DNA of 64,000 nucleotides, taken from Leptolyngbya sp. NIES-3755. GTDB taxonomy: Bacteria; Cyanobacteriota; Cyanobacteriia; Leptolyngbyales; Leptolyngbyaceae. Both the position numbers and the translations under genes were made by a program. The DNA lies in NCBI GenBank assembly GCA_001548435.1, contig AP017311.1, forward strand, positions 1-64,000. Reading direction: 5' to 3'. The notes under the pieces were generated by a model. The model did no database searches. It was not told where the DNA came from and saw only the letters and a program-made list of their open reading frames with translations. Positions 52,460-60,488 of this stretch are shown here, in pieces. The stretch's first letter is position 1; every line of letters starts with the position of its first letter.

Positions 52460-52927
52460 TCAAGCTTGCGAATTGGATTCAGGACGTGGAGGAAGATGCG
52501 GATGAATGCAGGTGTTTGTGGGAACAAAGCCAAGCTCGATCGCTTTGGACTCACTCAGAGTTTGGTAGCAGGAGAAATGACTGCCTGATTGAAGTTTGCA
52601 CAGTCTACCCGGTTCTCCTGTCAGTTCGCAGGTTTGCAGCGATCGCACTCGTGCATCTTCAATCAAGTACTCCACGTCCCAGAGTTTAGGCTGCACATAA
52701 AAGCGCAGTTCGCCGAACTTCTGTTTCACCTGTACTGCCATTAACTCTGCTTCAGAATGCTGCTGACAGTAAGCTTCAATCTGCTCGGACAACTGCCATA
52801 CGAGGTCGAACCAACCATCGCCACAGCAAAAGCCGTAGCACATCAGGTTTTGCGTCTGGGGCAGATGTCGTCCTCGATAGAGAGGGTCAAATCGCTCAAA
52901 CAGTTGGGCAGTATGGTTAGGATTCAT
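52460..52927 (-). CDS. Conserved hypothetical protein of a phage-associated CGDGW/FGELRF family
   Basis: I prefer the ATG at 52927 (MNPNHTAQLFERFDPLYRG); in-frame starts up to 53002 would overlap the upstream gene. The 155-residue protein has the string MCYGFCCGDGWFDLVWQLSE, then VQVKQKFGELRFYVQP, then a Cys pattern (TCELTGEPGRLCKL, FSCYQTLSE). I recall an uncharacterised family with GFECGDGW and QVKEKFGGLRFY in phages and bacteria, whose C-terminus carries Cys/His and may bind zinc; here the ligands are partly changed. Function is unknown. Confidence 0.6.
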   Translation of the reverse strand: MNPNHTAQLFERFDPLYRGRHLPQTQNLMCYGFCCGDGWFDLVWQLSEQIEAYCQQHSEAELMAVQVKQKFGELRFYVQPKLWDVEYLIEDARVRSLQTCELTGEPGRLCKLQSGSHFSCYQTLSESKAIELGFVPTNTCIHPHLPPRPESNSQA

Positions 52928-52952
52928 CGGTGTTCCAGATTGGCGACTCTGT

Positions 52953-53572
52953 TCAATCGGTCGGTTCAACATCGGCATCGCCAGTCTCAACCACTGGGTC
53001 ACCGGCGGTTAGCATTCCTGCAAGCATCGCCACGACTGGATTGAACGGCTCAAACTGGTAAACCGTTCGCTTGATCGTGACGCGGTTGCCTTCAAGCTTG
53101 AGAAACTGCCACTGAAGTCCGGTCGTTAATGCGCCGTAAATCGGAGCGTCAGAACGATTGAATTGTTCAGCAGCGACCATCTCGACTAGGCAGTGCGGCA
53201 AACAGCAATCGAGATCGCGCTTGACTTCGACAATCAGCGAGATCGGGGGATAACTATCGGTCATTCTTGGTGAACGGCTCAGGAGGTAGTCGCACTGTCC
53301 GACCAATCCTTGCGCGGGCTGCACCTCAAACGGGTAGCCAGAAAAGAGCGTCTTATTCAACTCTAGAGCAAGCGTGATCATCAGTTGCGCGACCAAGAAC
53401 TCGGATCTCGTGCGCTCGTTGCTGTGGGGTTCGATCAGCAGACACCCCCAGACCGCTTGCCTTAGCGCGATCGAGGTAAGGCAAGCGGTCTGGGTTCAAC
53501 CAGGGGCAGTACGGTTTGATTGATTTGCAGTCCGAACTGCTGCTGAATCAGTTTCAGAAGTGTGGGTTGCAT
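52953..53572 (-). pseudogene. PD-(D/E)XK-type nuclease-like gene disrupted by a hairpin element
   Basis: The N-terminal frame starts at the ATG of 53572 (MQPTLLKLIQQQFGLQINQT, then VLPLVEP) and stops at 53462. The main part continues in another frame (LLIEPHSNERTRSEFLVAQL, then LVGQCDYLLSRSPRM, LIVEVKRDLDCCLPHCLVEM and VAAEQFNRSDAPIYGALTTG) to 52953. The D..EVK pattern fits a PD-(D/E)XK-like fold common in cyanobacteria. The frame change coincides with the perfect inverted repeat at 53447-53494, which has probably been inserted. A start at the TTG of 53396 would give a shortened protein of 147 residues. Confidence 0.6.
53447..53494. repeat. Perfect 18-bp inverted repeat inserted in a gene
   Basis: CCCAGACCGCTTGCCTTA (53447-53464), 12 bases including GCGATCG, and its exact complement (53477-53494). 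It is a candidate palindromic mobile repeat; it sits at the frame break of the nuclease-like gene. Confidence 0.75.
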
Positions 53573-53575
53573 GAG

Positions 53576-53905
53576 TTAACCAAAGTCGGAGAACATCGCA
53601 CCGGGTTGAAACGAAGGCATCGCGGCGAACGCATCGAGCGGTTGCACAGTAATCGGTGTAATCCTGAGTTGAGCGATGGAGTCACCATCTACCTGGGTGC
53701 GATTGATTCGTTCTAAGAGTTCTGCTGGCGTGAGCGTGTGGATCGTCGCATCTTGTCCGAATGAGCGATAGAGAAAATATGCCCACTGCTCTGGATGCTG
53801 AAGGATGTGAGTGGCAATTTCCAAAGCGGTCTCTGCTTCAACCAGACGAATGAGATTCGGCGACATCCCTTCGTCATAGAGGCTAGTGATCAGAAAGAGT
53901 GGCAT
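53576..53905 (-). CDS. Hypothetical protein, 109 aa
   Basis: A small acidic protein: MPLFLITSLYDEGMSPNLIR, VEAETALEIATHILQHPEQW, FLYRSFGQDATIHTLTPAEL, and DSIAQLRITPITVQPL. No family is recognised. It has a strong GGAGG ribosome site five bases before the ATG. The next gene starts four bases after its stop, so the two were co-transcribed. Confidence 0.6.
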   Translation of the reverse strand: MPLFLITSLYDEGMSPNLIRLVEAETALEIATHILQHPEQWAYFLYRSFGQDATIHTLTPAELLERINRTQVDGDSIAQLRITPITVQPLDAFAAMPSFQPGAMFSDFG

Positions 53906-54045
53906 GGTACCTCCAAAATTCCGTGAATATCATGAGTACATGAAACCTACATCTGTCTCTCATCGATCGCGCTTATCCCTCCTGTTCGGTGACATTGAGA
54001 CAGTCGAGTGGGTCTTCCCAACAACCCTCGGTGCGAGCAACGACG

Positions 54046-54528
54046 CTACTCGCAGGACTTTTGCGCCAGGATTGCCAGCGCTGCTTCGTAATCCCGACCT
54101 ACAAGGTAAGCAAAGTGATAGTAACTCGCAACATAGAAATCACAGCCATACTTTTGGTAGCGATCAGCGACAGCAAGGAAGCCATACCGGGCATCACCCA
54201 GCTTCGTAAACCATTCTTGATGATACGTGTCTTGCAGAAACAGCGTCAGCGTCTGTTGGTCTGCGCTCGCCATCAATCGAATCACAGCAATGTCAGCATG
54301 ATGCGATCGCGCTACGGGCAACAGCAGGTGGTACCCTTCAACGGTGAGAAACTCTGCCAAACTGTCTTCGCGATGCGAACTGTAAGACTCCTCTGGCAAC
54401 TTGAGAAAATGATGCCACTGCATCCAGAATTCGTGTTTGCTGTCAAAGCCCGGATCGATATCTAAGCGCCACTGTTGGTCTTGGCACAAATCATCGAAGA
54501 CAGCCTGCGGCAAATCTGTAAGTTTCAT
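54046..54528 (-). CDS. Hypothetical protein, 160 aa
   Basis: A soluble protein rich in aromatic residues and histidine: MKLTDLPQAVFDDLCQDQQW, FWMQWHHFLKLPEESYSSHR, TLFLQDTYHQEWFTKLGDAR, and CDFYVASYYHFAYLVGRDYE. No motif or family is recognised. It reads as an ordinary compact alpha/beta protein of the island. It lies 140 bases before the next gene start. Confidence 0.55.
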   Translation of the reverse strand: MKLTDLPQAVFDDLCQDQQWRLDIDPGFDSKHEFWMQWHHFLKLPEESYSSHREDSLAEFLTVEGYHLLLPVARSHHADIAVIRLMASADQQTLTLFLQDTYHQEWFTKLGDARYGFLAVADRYQKYGCDFYVASYYHFAYLVGRDYEAALAILAQKSCE

Positions 54529-54955
54529 GACTGGTGTTCCTCGGTTTTATCTGTGATCACGCTCGTTCTGAAGCAATCACGAATCCCTGTCGTCTTGGTC
54601 AAGGTTCTCGACAGGCATCATGGGCATGATGCTGAAAGGTGTTTTGATGCTTTCTCATTTCGTTCGGGATTGATTCTGACTCGTGCCCCGCTGCCAGCGT
54701 GAGCGCCATTCAGTTCACTAACTGAGTCGGAACTGTCATTTGGACTCGAAGCATGAGGCAATTTCAGGACATGAACTCATCAGAACGGGGCGGTAAGTAC
54801 GGATAGATGCGGGTTCGGGCTGCCACAAGCCTGCATTATCGACCTGTAGAGTTGCAAATAAGGGCATCACAACGTTCCTCGCTTAAATCGGAATGATCGC
54901 CGGAATTGACCATTGAGCCACGCTTCAATTCATCCAGCGGCGGTTGAACGGGTCT
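54529..54955. other. Intergenic stretch, 427 bp
   Basis: A 43-codon minus-strand frame at 54736-54867 (MPLFATLQVDNAGLWQPEPA) begins like a small protein of this island and may be a remnant or short gene. Otherwise only unassigned sequence was found. Confidence 0.4.
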
Positions 54956-55354
54956 TCAATCCCACCAGCAAAATAGAATGGTGTCTTCGTGTGCAGAACC
55001 GAGTAGTCGTCGCACCGATTCCCCCACGTACTGCCCAACTTCACCGCCCCAAGTTTGGGCAACCTGGCGCATCGGAGTGACCGCATCCTCCTGAGAAACG
55101 AGAATGTAGAGCGTGTCGAGATTCCAACATCGGTGCAGGTCGCGTAACGGCAGCAGCAAGCCGAGCGGCAGTTCGCCGTCAAACGATCTCACGATCGGTC
55201 GCCCCATCAAAAACGATCTCCACAACGAGCGATGGGTTTCTAGATCATGCAGGATTTGTCCTGCATCAAAGCGTCCCGCACTGGCATTGATTAACATCGC
55301 GATTGCCAGTTCTTGAGCGGTACAATCACCAATCGGCTTCGTTCGATCCAGCAT
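54956..55354 (-). CDS. Family B single-unit protein, unknown function
   Basis: I set the start at 55354 (MLDRTKPIGDCTAQELAIAM), with GGAG eight bases upstream; a longer frame to 55456 is unlikely. The 132-residue protein is one unit of family B: IGDCTAQELAIAMLINASAG, HRSLWRSFLMGRPIV, LDTLYILVSQEDAVTPMRQV, and TWGGEVGQYVGESVRRLLGS. These match the units of the broken gene at 37206 (LGECTAQ, WRSFIFG, LYLWAWD, LGxRW). Function is unknown. Confidence 0.65.
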   Translation of the reverse strand: MLDRTKPIGDCTAQELAIAMLINASAGRFDAGQILHDLETHRSLWRSFLMGRPIVRSFDGELPLGLLLPLRDLHRCWNLDTLYILVSQEDAVTPMRQVAQTWGGEVGQYVGESVRRLLGSAHEDTILFCWWD

Positions 55355-55401
55355 AGAATTCTCCAGTTTGATAGGGTGCATCAGGCGGTGCGAGATTGCT
55401 T

Positions 55402-55860
55402 CTATCCAGAAGCAGGAAGAGTCGGCAGATCGTTCATCTGTACGCCCCACGTCCAAGTGGCTCGCAATTTCACACTCGAAAGCTCGATCGTTGCAGCAGG
55501 TTCAAAGCAGTGATAAAACTCACGGCGCTGCGAACGGGAAACACAGCCCTCGATGCAAATGCCGCTGAGGGCGACAGGTTGTTCCCACACACCAGACGCA
55601 ACAAATCCCTCGAAATAGCACTTCAGTCCGATGAATGTGGGCGATCTTGCTACGGCGATCAGGTGACGGGGTGGAATCCACAAGTTTTCTTGATCGTCAC
55701 CATCCACGAACGATCGAGCAATGAGCTGTTCAAGTTGCTCGATGCTCAAATGGTCAAACGTAGCTCGGCGCTTGAAGCCTTCTCCCGACCAGTCGAGCGG
55801 TTCGCCAAAAATTAGGGTATCGCGGGTCTGGTCATCTAAATCGAGCGTAAAAGGGGTCAT
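55402..55860 (-). CDS. Hypothetical protein, 152 aa
   Basis: I set the start at 55860 (MTPFTLDLDDQTRDTLIFGE). The soluble protein has helices (SIEQLEQLIARSFVDGDDQE) and a beta-rich second half (HLIAVARSPTFIGLKCYFEG, GICIEGCVSRSQRREFYHCF, TIELSSVKLRATWTWG). No family is recognised. It lies between family A (56405) and family B (54956) genes in the same direction. Confidence 0.55.
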   Translation of the reverse strand: MTPFTLDLDDQTRDTLIFGEPLDWSGEGFKRRATFDHLSIEQLEQLIARSFVDGDDQENLWIPPRHLIAVARSPTFIGLKCYFEGFVASGVWEQPVALSGICIEGCVSRSQRREFYHCFEPAATIELSSVKLRATWTWGVQMNDLPTLPASG

Positions 55861-55994
55861 CGTGGTTGCCTCATTTTGGGTTGATTCGGGTGCGATCAGG
55901 GTCGATCTCAGGGGGCAAAGTTCATAAAAATTGCGAACTTTCGATTTTGTTCTGTTCGTCGAAGGTCGGAGAGCCAGATGCACGATCGAGTAAG

Positions 55995-56405
55995 TTACAA
56001 ATTGTCAAACAGAGGTAGTGCATCCTCCGTATCAGCATCCGCAACGGGTCGAAGATCAAGTCGATTAAGTTGGGTCAGAAGTGTGTCGTACCGTCCTTCC
56101 ACATACAGCGCCCGCAAGTCGTAAAAATATTGCAGGTGCTCGTCCGTCGCTGCCAGTTCTCCAATGAGAAGGCTGGTTTCTAACGCCTGTAACTGTGCTT
56201 GGCAGACCCGCTTGTATTCCTGATGCATTTGGTCGATGATCCAGCTTTGGGTCTTAAGTGCTTGCTCGAAGCGAATCCAGCCGTGTTCCATCCCCCAGCG
56301 GTTCAAGGCAAGTCCACGACCCCAGAACCAACACCTCGATCGACACCATCTGTCGCGTGACATCAATCGCTTCATAGCAATCTCATCCTCTTCACTAAAG
56401 TTCAC
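55995..56405 (-). CDS. Hypothetical protein, 136 aa
   Basis: The frame opens with a GTG at 56405 that overlaps the stop of the family A gene (TAGTG); an ATG at 56375 is the alternative. It is a helical protein rich in Trp/Arg: RWCRSRCWFWGRGLALNRWG, WIRFEQALKTQSWIIDQMHQ, LIGELAATDEHLQYFYDLRA, and LLTQLNRLDLRPVADAD. No family is recognised. The short duplication CACTAAAGTTCACTAAAG at the gene junction may affect coupling. Confidence 0.55.
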   Translation of the reverse strand: MNFSEEDEIAMKRLMSRDRWCRSRCWFWGRGLALNRWGMEHGWIRFEQALKTQSWIIDQMHQEYKRVCQAQLQALETSLLIGELAATDEHLQYFYDLRALYVEGRYDTLLTQLNRLDLRPVADADTEDALPLFDNL

Positions 56406-57073
56406 TAAAGGTCAAATCCTTGAAAATGTACTACCCTGACATTGAGGTTGAAGAGCTGACCGACAAACAGCACCAAACACGCGAGTTCCTGCACGACGAC
56501 AAGCTTTAAGCGAGCAATTCCCCCATCTAGGCAAGGATCAACCTGTGGCAGTTGGGTCAGAATCTGCTCGATCTGGGCGACCCGCTCAGACCATCGATCC
56601 AGTGCGTGAACGGAGACGTGAACGGGTTGCTGCCAGCCATCGACTTCAACTTGCATCCGTATTACCGCATCCCCCGCGTCCGCCCCATCAGGAGTGTCGA
56701 ATTGAATCTGTTCAATCTCTTGTAGATGGATCGCCGTCGGAACAGAATTGAGCAACCAAAACGCTGGGGTGAGCGCAAGGCGGAGTGTCATGGGTGGAGA
56801 GATCGCGTCGCACTCAGTTTGCTCCAGTAGCGATTCGATAAATGCTGCAAACTGCGGGGTTTTGAGTAGGACTCTGGCATCCGTTGCGAGAGCGGGTCGC
56901 ATCTGGTCGAGGCAATCCTGTTGAGCCTGAATGAGCTTAGACTCTTCCTGCCGAATCGTTAAGAGTTGGGAGGTAATCTGCTGACGCAGCCGATTCAATT
57001 GATCGCTCATCGCGATCGTTCTCTGCTGCTGATAGGCATCGTAAGTTGCGAGTAATTCACCCAGGGTTAACAT
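56405..57073 (-). CDS. Family A protein, intact reference copy
   Basis: I set the start at 57073 (MLTLGELLATYDAYQQQRTI); a longer frame to 57205 has no support. The 222-residue protein has an N-terminal helical pair (LNRLRQQITSQLLTIRQEES, then KLIQAQQDCLDQMRPALATD) with likely coiled-coil character. The ARVLLKTPQFAAFIESLLEQ element, a beta-rich centre (IRMQVEVDGWQQPVHVSVHA) and a C-terminal VVVQELACLVLFVGQLFNLN follow. It is closest to the broken copy at 36533. Function is unknown; likely interacting partners are the adjacent small proteins. Confidence 0.65.
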   Translation of the reverse strand: MLTLGELLATYDAYQQQRTIAMSDQLNRLRQQITSQLLTIRQEESKLIQAQQDCLDQMRPALATDARVLLKTPQFAAFIESLLEQTECDAISPPMTLRLALTPAFWLLNSVPTAIHLQEIEQIQFDTPDGADAGDAVIRMQVEVDGWQQPVHVSVHALDRWSERVAQIEQILTQLPQVDPCLDGGIARLKLVVVQELACLVLFVGQLFNLNVRVVHFQGFDL

Positions 57074-57477
57074 CAGTGGGCAACCTGCTTCAGTACGTCG
57101 ATCAAGGTCAGATATTCCATCAAGCACTTTCTCGCTAAGGCGGGGAGCCAATGCCCGAGACAGGCACCGGCAGGTGCCCTGCCCATCGCTTGGTTGACAA
57201 GTCAAGGGTCGATTTGGAACAGTTTTTCCAGCGAGGGTAACAACACATCAACCAGCAAGAACTAGAGATTAGCGAGACCGTTCAGGTTCAATCCTCACAG
57301 CAGCAACTCGATTTGATGTCGGCGATCAACCAAATGCTCAACCATTGGAGAAGAACTCATAATCGTACAATCGTATTACTGTGTTCTCTTGATTAAACTG
57401 ATCCTTTCGCCATTGTGCAAGACTCAGTCGCCAACTCATGTCGTGACGACAGGAATGGATGAAGTAGAGCAGCAAGA
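57074..57477. other. Intergenic stretch, 404 bp
   Basis: On the plus strand near 57255-57360 a short coding-like fragment (ELEISETVQVQSSQQQLDLM, then INQMLNHWRR) may be a gene relic. No full gene, hairpin or repeat was recognised. Confidence 0.35.
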
Positions 57478-57825
57478 CTAGGGTGACTCAAAGTCTTCTG
57501 ACTCTGAATCGGCTGATTCCTCGATTCCATCGGTTGACTCGTCGGGCAAATTGCACCATTCATCGAGTAAAGCGTAGGGTAATTGCTCCGCATTCCGCCA
57601 CACAAAGTCGATCGTCGCCAATCGCCGGCAGTGATGCTCTGGAGCCGGACGACTCCCCGCTCCCGTGCTAAACCAATGTGCCACCGTATCTCTGGTCACG
57701 CCCACCAAACGAGCGATATCTGGATAATCCAGCTCCCAGCGTTGCAGGAAGGTTTGCGGTGAGAGTGGGGGTGGGCAGTTTCTGTAGCGATCAAACAATT
57801 CCCACTGTTCATCCGTCGGGTACAT
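57478..57825 (-). CDS. Small HTH protein, cassette copy 1
   Basis: A 115-residue protein with an HTH: LSPQTFLQRWELDYPDIARL, VGVTRDTVAHWFSTGAGSRP. A helical tail (LATIDFVWRNAEQLPYALLD) and an acidic end (ESADSESEDFESP) follow. The start overlaps the stop of the upstream barrel-type gene by one base. The relative at 59582 has WTLNYRQISQICCCSLSTVE, HWFSEGTARRP and the same LLAIADF tail. It is probably a DNA-binding regulator. Confidence 0.65.
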   Translation of the reverse strand: MYPTDEQWELFDRYRNCPPPLSPQTFLQRWELDYPDIARLVGVTRDTVAHWFSTGAGSRPAPEHHCRRLATIDFVWRNAEQLPYALLDEWCNLPDESTDGIEESADSESEDFESP

Positions 57826-58136
57826 CAGGCAGCAACCTCAAGGCGAATTAAATCGATATCTTCCTCGAATGCCCAATCTGCGACGCAATCTGAACCAGAA
57901 GGGCTAGAGCGATTTAGTAGAACTAAGTAGTGGTAGCCGTTCGCCACCACACTGACGCTATTGGCATACACCAAGCCGATAATCGTCCCAAAGCCACTCG
58001 TGGAGACGTTGATCCACTGCACGGTTTGCCCTAGCTGAAATTTGGGCAGGGTGAAGCGATCCGGCAGAGTTTGAGTGAAGTCGATGACCGTTGTGATCGA
58101 AGTGGGAGGAGCATTCATCGGGCGAGGCGTGTTCAT
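57825..58136 (-). CDS. Small SH3-like barrel protein, cassette copy 1
   Basis: A 103-residue protein: FTLPKFQLGQTVQWINVSTS, GFGTIIGLVYANSVSVVANG, YHYLVLLNRSSPSGSDC, DWAFEEDIDLIRLE. Alternating strands and turns suggest a small barrel. The relative at 59829 has AKFIVGDCVYWFRVPSQDFG, GWHYLIQLDPHSP and DWGFEADLAIL. It is first of the two-gene cassette and ends where the HTH gene begins. Function is unknown. Confidence 0.6.
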   Translation of the reverse strand: MNTPRPMNAPPTSITTVIDFTQTLPDRFTLPKFQLGQTVQWINVSTSGFGTIIGLVYANSVSVVANGYHYLVLLNRSSPSGSDCVADWAFEEDIDLIRLEVAA

Positions 58137-58397
58137 CTGTGGGGTGCCGAATGAGAACTGCTGCTATTAAAACCGGCACCGCTATCCTTGCCAAGACGAT
58201 CAGACAAATCCCTGTTAAGCCGACACGAAAGCTGTCAAGCTGACAACCTCGATCGTTATCGTTCTTTACACAAGCAGTATTGCAATACTGTGGTGCTTGC
58301 CCATCGGAGGTTTCCGCGCTGATTCAATCTTTCACGCACTGAGAGAAGTGCTACAACATCAGTATCACAGTGCAGGAACCGTAGGAGAACAAACAGC

Positions 58398-58796
58398 ATG
58401 AAAGGGCTTGCCTTAGTTGCATCCGTCCTATTGGCAATGACTTTGCCTCTGAGCGCCGCCGAATACCAGGGCAAAACGATCGATGGTCGAAGACTACCCG
58501 CTCAAGTGTACTCGTATGGCACTGGCGGAGTGTTTGAGGCTGAGGTGGAATTCAAGGAAGATCTTGCCACTGTTTACTTCATCAACGGTGGGCAGTTGCA
58601 GATTCGGCTGAATCAGTCCACGATTCGTGACCCAGGCAATATTGTGGGATACGGGCGTGTGGAGCAGCTTCCACTGGGACGATCGTTGAGTATTGGTGTG
58701 GGGACAGACCCCGGTTTGAGCGGCAGTGTGACTGTTGGCACAGGAGCTTTGAATGACACCTGGGTCGTTCGTTTATTGTCTAGTTCACCGTTGTGA
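58398..58796 (+). CDS. Exported protein, unknown function
   Basis: A 132-residue protein with a short signal peptide (MKGLALVASVLLAMTLPLSA, cleavage near residue 20). The mature part is beta-rich: GRRLPAQVYSYGTGGVFEAE, LATVYFINGGQLQIRLNQST, LGRSLSIGVGTDPGLSGSV. No family is recognised. It stands alone, pointing the other way from the HTH cassette, and lies 124 bases before the nuclease-like gene. Confidence 0.6.
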   Translation: MKGLALVASVLLAMTLPLSAAEYQGKTIDGRRLPAQVYSYGTGGVFEAEVEFKEDLATVYFINGGQLQIRLNQSTIRDPGNIVGYGRVEQLPLGRSLSIGVGTDPGLSGSVTVGTGALNDTWVVRLLSSSPL

Positions 58797-58920
58797 TGAG
58801 ACTTTAGCCGACGGAGAGACAGGCGTGTTGTTTGGAATGATAAGATTGCGGAAAACCAACAGCGCGAAAGAGCAGAAGCCAGCAGTGTAAATTTCTCCCC
58901 AAGAAGTCTCCGGAACAGAC

Positions 58921-59547
58921 ATGGTTCAAATTCTTCAAGCTAAAACAATTACGCTGCGTGACCTGATCGATCGCTTTGATCTGAAACTCGTGCGCGATGA
59001 GCAATTTTTCCACGAATGGCAAAACGATTTGCCGATCGTAACCGAGGTCGAGCAGCAATTCCTCGATCGCGTCGTGGATGGCTTCATTAACCTGCTCAAT
59101 TACCCACCTCTGCTTGAGGACGTGGTGCGAATGGCGATCGTAGACCCGCTCCTGTTTCTCGGTGGCTTTTATCTACCGCCGTTTCACGTTCGTTCAGAAC
59201 CGTCGATCGAACTTTCAGTTGAAGACGACGAAGTAGTGATATCGGGTAGCCTCGATACGCTTGTTCTCAAAGACCAGTTGTGGGTGTTAGTCGTCGAATC
59301 AAAGCGAGCATCGTTTTCAGTAGAGGCAGGACTCGCTCAGATTTTGACTTATATGCTGGCAACACCAACGCCTGAGAGACCCTGCTTCGGCATGATTACC
59401 AGCGGAGGGAGCTTCATGTTCATCAAACTCATTCCGAGTCCAACACCCCGATATGCGACCTCTCGATTGTTCGGCGTTCGGAACCGAGGGGATTTAACGA
59501 TCGTGTTTCAGATCCTCAAGCGGTTGGGTGAGTTGGTGCAGGATTGA
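58921..59547 (+). CDS. Restriction-endonuclease-like (PD-(D/E)XK, HsdR-N-type) protein
   Basis: A 208-residue protein with a helical N-terminus (TITLRDLIDRFDLKLVRDEQ) and a nuclease-like core: LEDVVRMAIVDPLLFLGGFY, VVISGSLDTLVLKDQLWVLV, VESKRASFSVEAGLAQILTY. The D.....VESKR arrangement is the PD-(D/E)XK pattern. Similar cyanobacterial proteins are annotated as type I restriction subunit R-like, but no methylase or specificity gene is nearby, so it may act alone or be a remnant. Confidence 0.7.
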   Translation: MVQILQAKTITLRDLIDRFDLKLVRDEQFFHEWQNDLPIVTEVEQQFLDRVVDGFINLLNYPPLLEDVVRMAIVDPLLFLGGFYLPPFHVRSEPSIELSVEDDEVVISGSLDTLVLKDQLWVLVVESKRASFSVEAGLAQILTYMLATPTPERPCFGMITSGGSFMFIKLIPSPTPRYATSRLFGVRNRGDLTIVFQILKRLGELVQD

Positions 59548-59581
59548 TGCGCTTTTTTAACTCACAGGCAGTGCAACTGTC

Positions 59582-59854
59582 TTATTCCTGCAACAACCGC
59601 CAAATATAATCAATCTCTACACTATGAACCAGCAGGAAGTCTGCGATTGCTAACAGTCTCTGATAGCTCTCAGATGGAGGTCGGCGTGCCGTTCCTTCGC
59701 TGAACCAATGTTCGACGGTCGAAAGTGAGCAGCAGCAAATTTGGCTGATTTGGCGATAGTTGAGCGTCCATCGTGCAATGAATTCTTCTGGTGTGAGCAG
59801 CGGTAGCGCCAAGAATTGTTCAAGCAGTTTAGTCTGAGTCTGATTCAAGCGCAT
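59582..59854 (-). CDS. Small HTH protein, cassette copy 2
   Basis: A 90-residue protein with an HTH: LTPEEFIARWTLNYRQISQI, CCCSLSTVEHWFSEGTARRP, then a helical LLAIADFLLVHSVEIDYIWR. It matches the first HTH protein at 57478 (LDYPDIARL.GVTRDTVAHWFSTG). The start overlaps the upstream barrel gene by 26 bases. Probable DNA-binding protein. Confidence 0.65.
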   Translation of the reverse strand: MRLNQTQTKLLEQFLALPLLTPEEFIARWTLNYRQISQICCCSLSTVEHWFSEGTARRPPSESYQRLLAIADFLLVHSVEIDYIWRLLQE

Positions 59855-60140
59855 TCTCGTCGTTCTCCGAATCTAAAATTGCCAAGTCCGCCTCGAAGCC
59901 CCAGTCGGATTTGCAGTGAGCGAACGAGGGGCTATGAGGATCAAGCTGAATCAAGTAGTGCCAACCGAGTGCTTGAACGCTGCCCTCTGTACCGTAGCAG
60001 CAATCCACGACGGCACCGAAATCTTGGGACGGAACGCGAAACCAATAAACGCAATCGCCAACAATAAATTTGGCGCGTGGAATCGTTAGATTACTGCTTC
60101 CTGAAACAGCAACGAACGAACATGATTGATCATTAAACAT
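59829..60140 (-). CDS. Small SH3-like barrel protein, cassette copy 2
   Basis: A 103-residue protein: NLTIPRAKFIVGDCVYWFRV, QDFGAVVDCCYGTEGSVQAL, GWHYLIQLDPHSPSFAHCKS, DWGFEADLAILDSENDE. It matches the copy at 57825 in order and in the G-YLVQLD and DWGFE elements. Its acidic tail overlaps the next gene. Confidence 0.6.
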   Translation of the reverse strand: MFNDQSCSFVAVSGSSNLTIPRAKFIVGDCVYWFRVPSQDFGAVVDCCYGTEGSVQALGWHYLIQLDPHSPSFAHCKSDWGFEADLAILDSENDENALESDSD

Positions 60141-60245
60141 AACGATAAGAACTTAAAAATTCATCACATCTTGATCACGCAATGACCGGACAAATATTCT
60201 GCTGTGTCAAAGCAAGGATATTATACGCAATTTCCGTACTTAAAT

Positions 60246-60488
60246 TCATTGCGAATCCTTCAAATAATTCGGCGGCGGATTCAATTCTCGAATTTGATTT
60301 AGCAGATTCTCTTTCGCAAGAATATTGAGTACGTAATCAGGGCGACCCGCAAAATCTCTACCCCATCCTTCAATTGTACGTTTTGACAGCCCTGTTGCCT
60401 CGGCAAGTGCAGATACGCTCGCCGTATAAAATCCTCGTTCTTCAGGATTTCCTTTCACCCAACGGCTACAAAAATCGATCGGTTCCAA
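60246..60488 (-). CDS. Small HTH protein, unknown function
   Basis: An 80-residue protein with an HTH: RWVKGNPEERGFYTASVSAL, AEATGLSKRTIEGWGRDFAG, RPDYVLNILAKENLLNQIRE. The SKRTIEGWG segment resembles the recognition helix in the cassette HTH proteins (TVEHWF/TVAHWF). It may be a diverged, barrel-less member of the same group. Confidence 0.55.
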   Translation of the reverse strand: MEPIDFCSRWVKGNPEERGFYTASVSALAEATGLSKRTIEGWGRDFAGRPDYVLNILAKENLLNQIRELNPPPNYLKDSQ

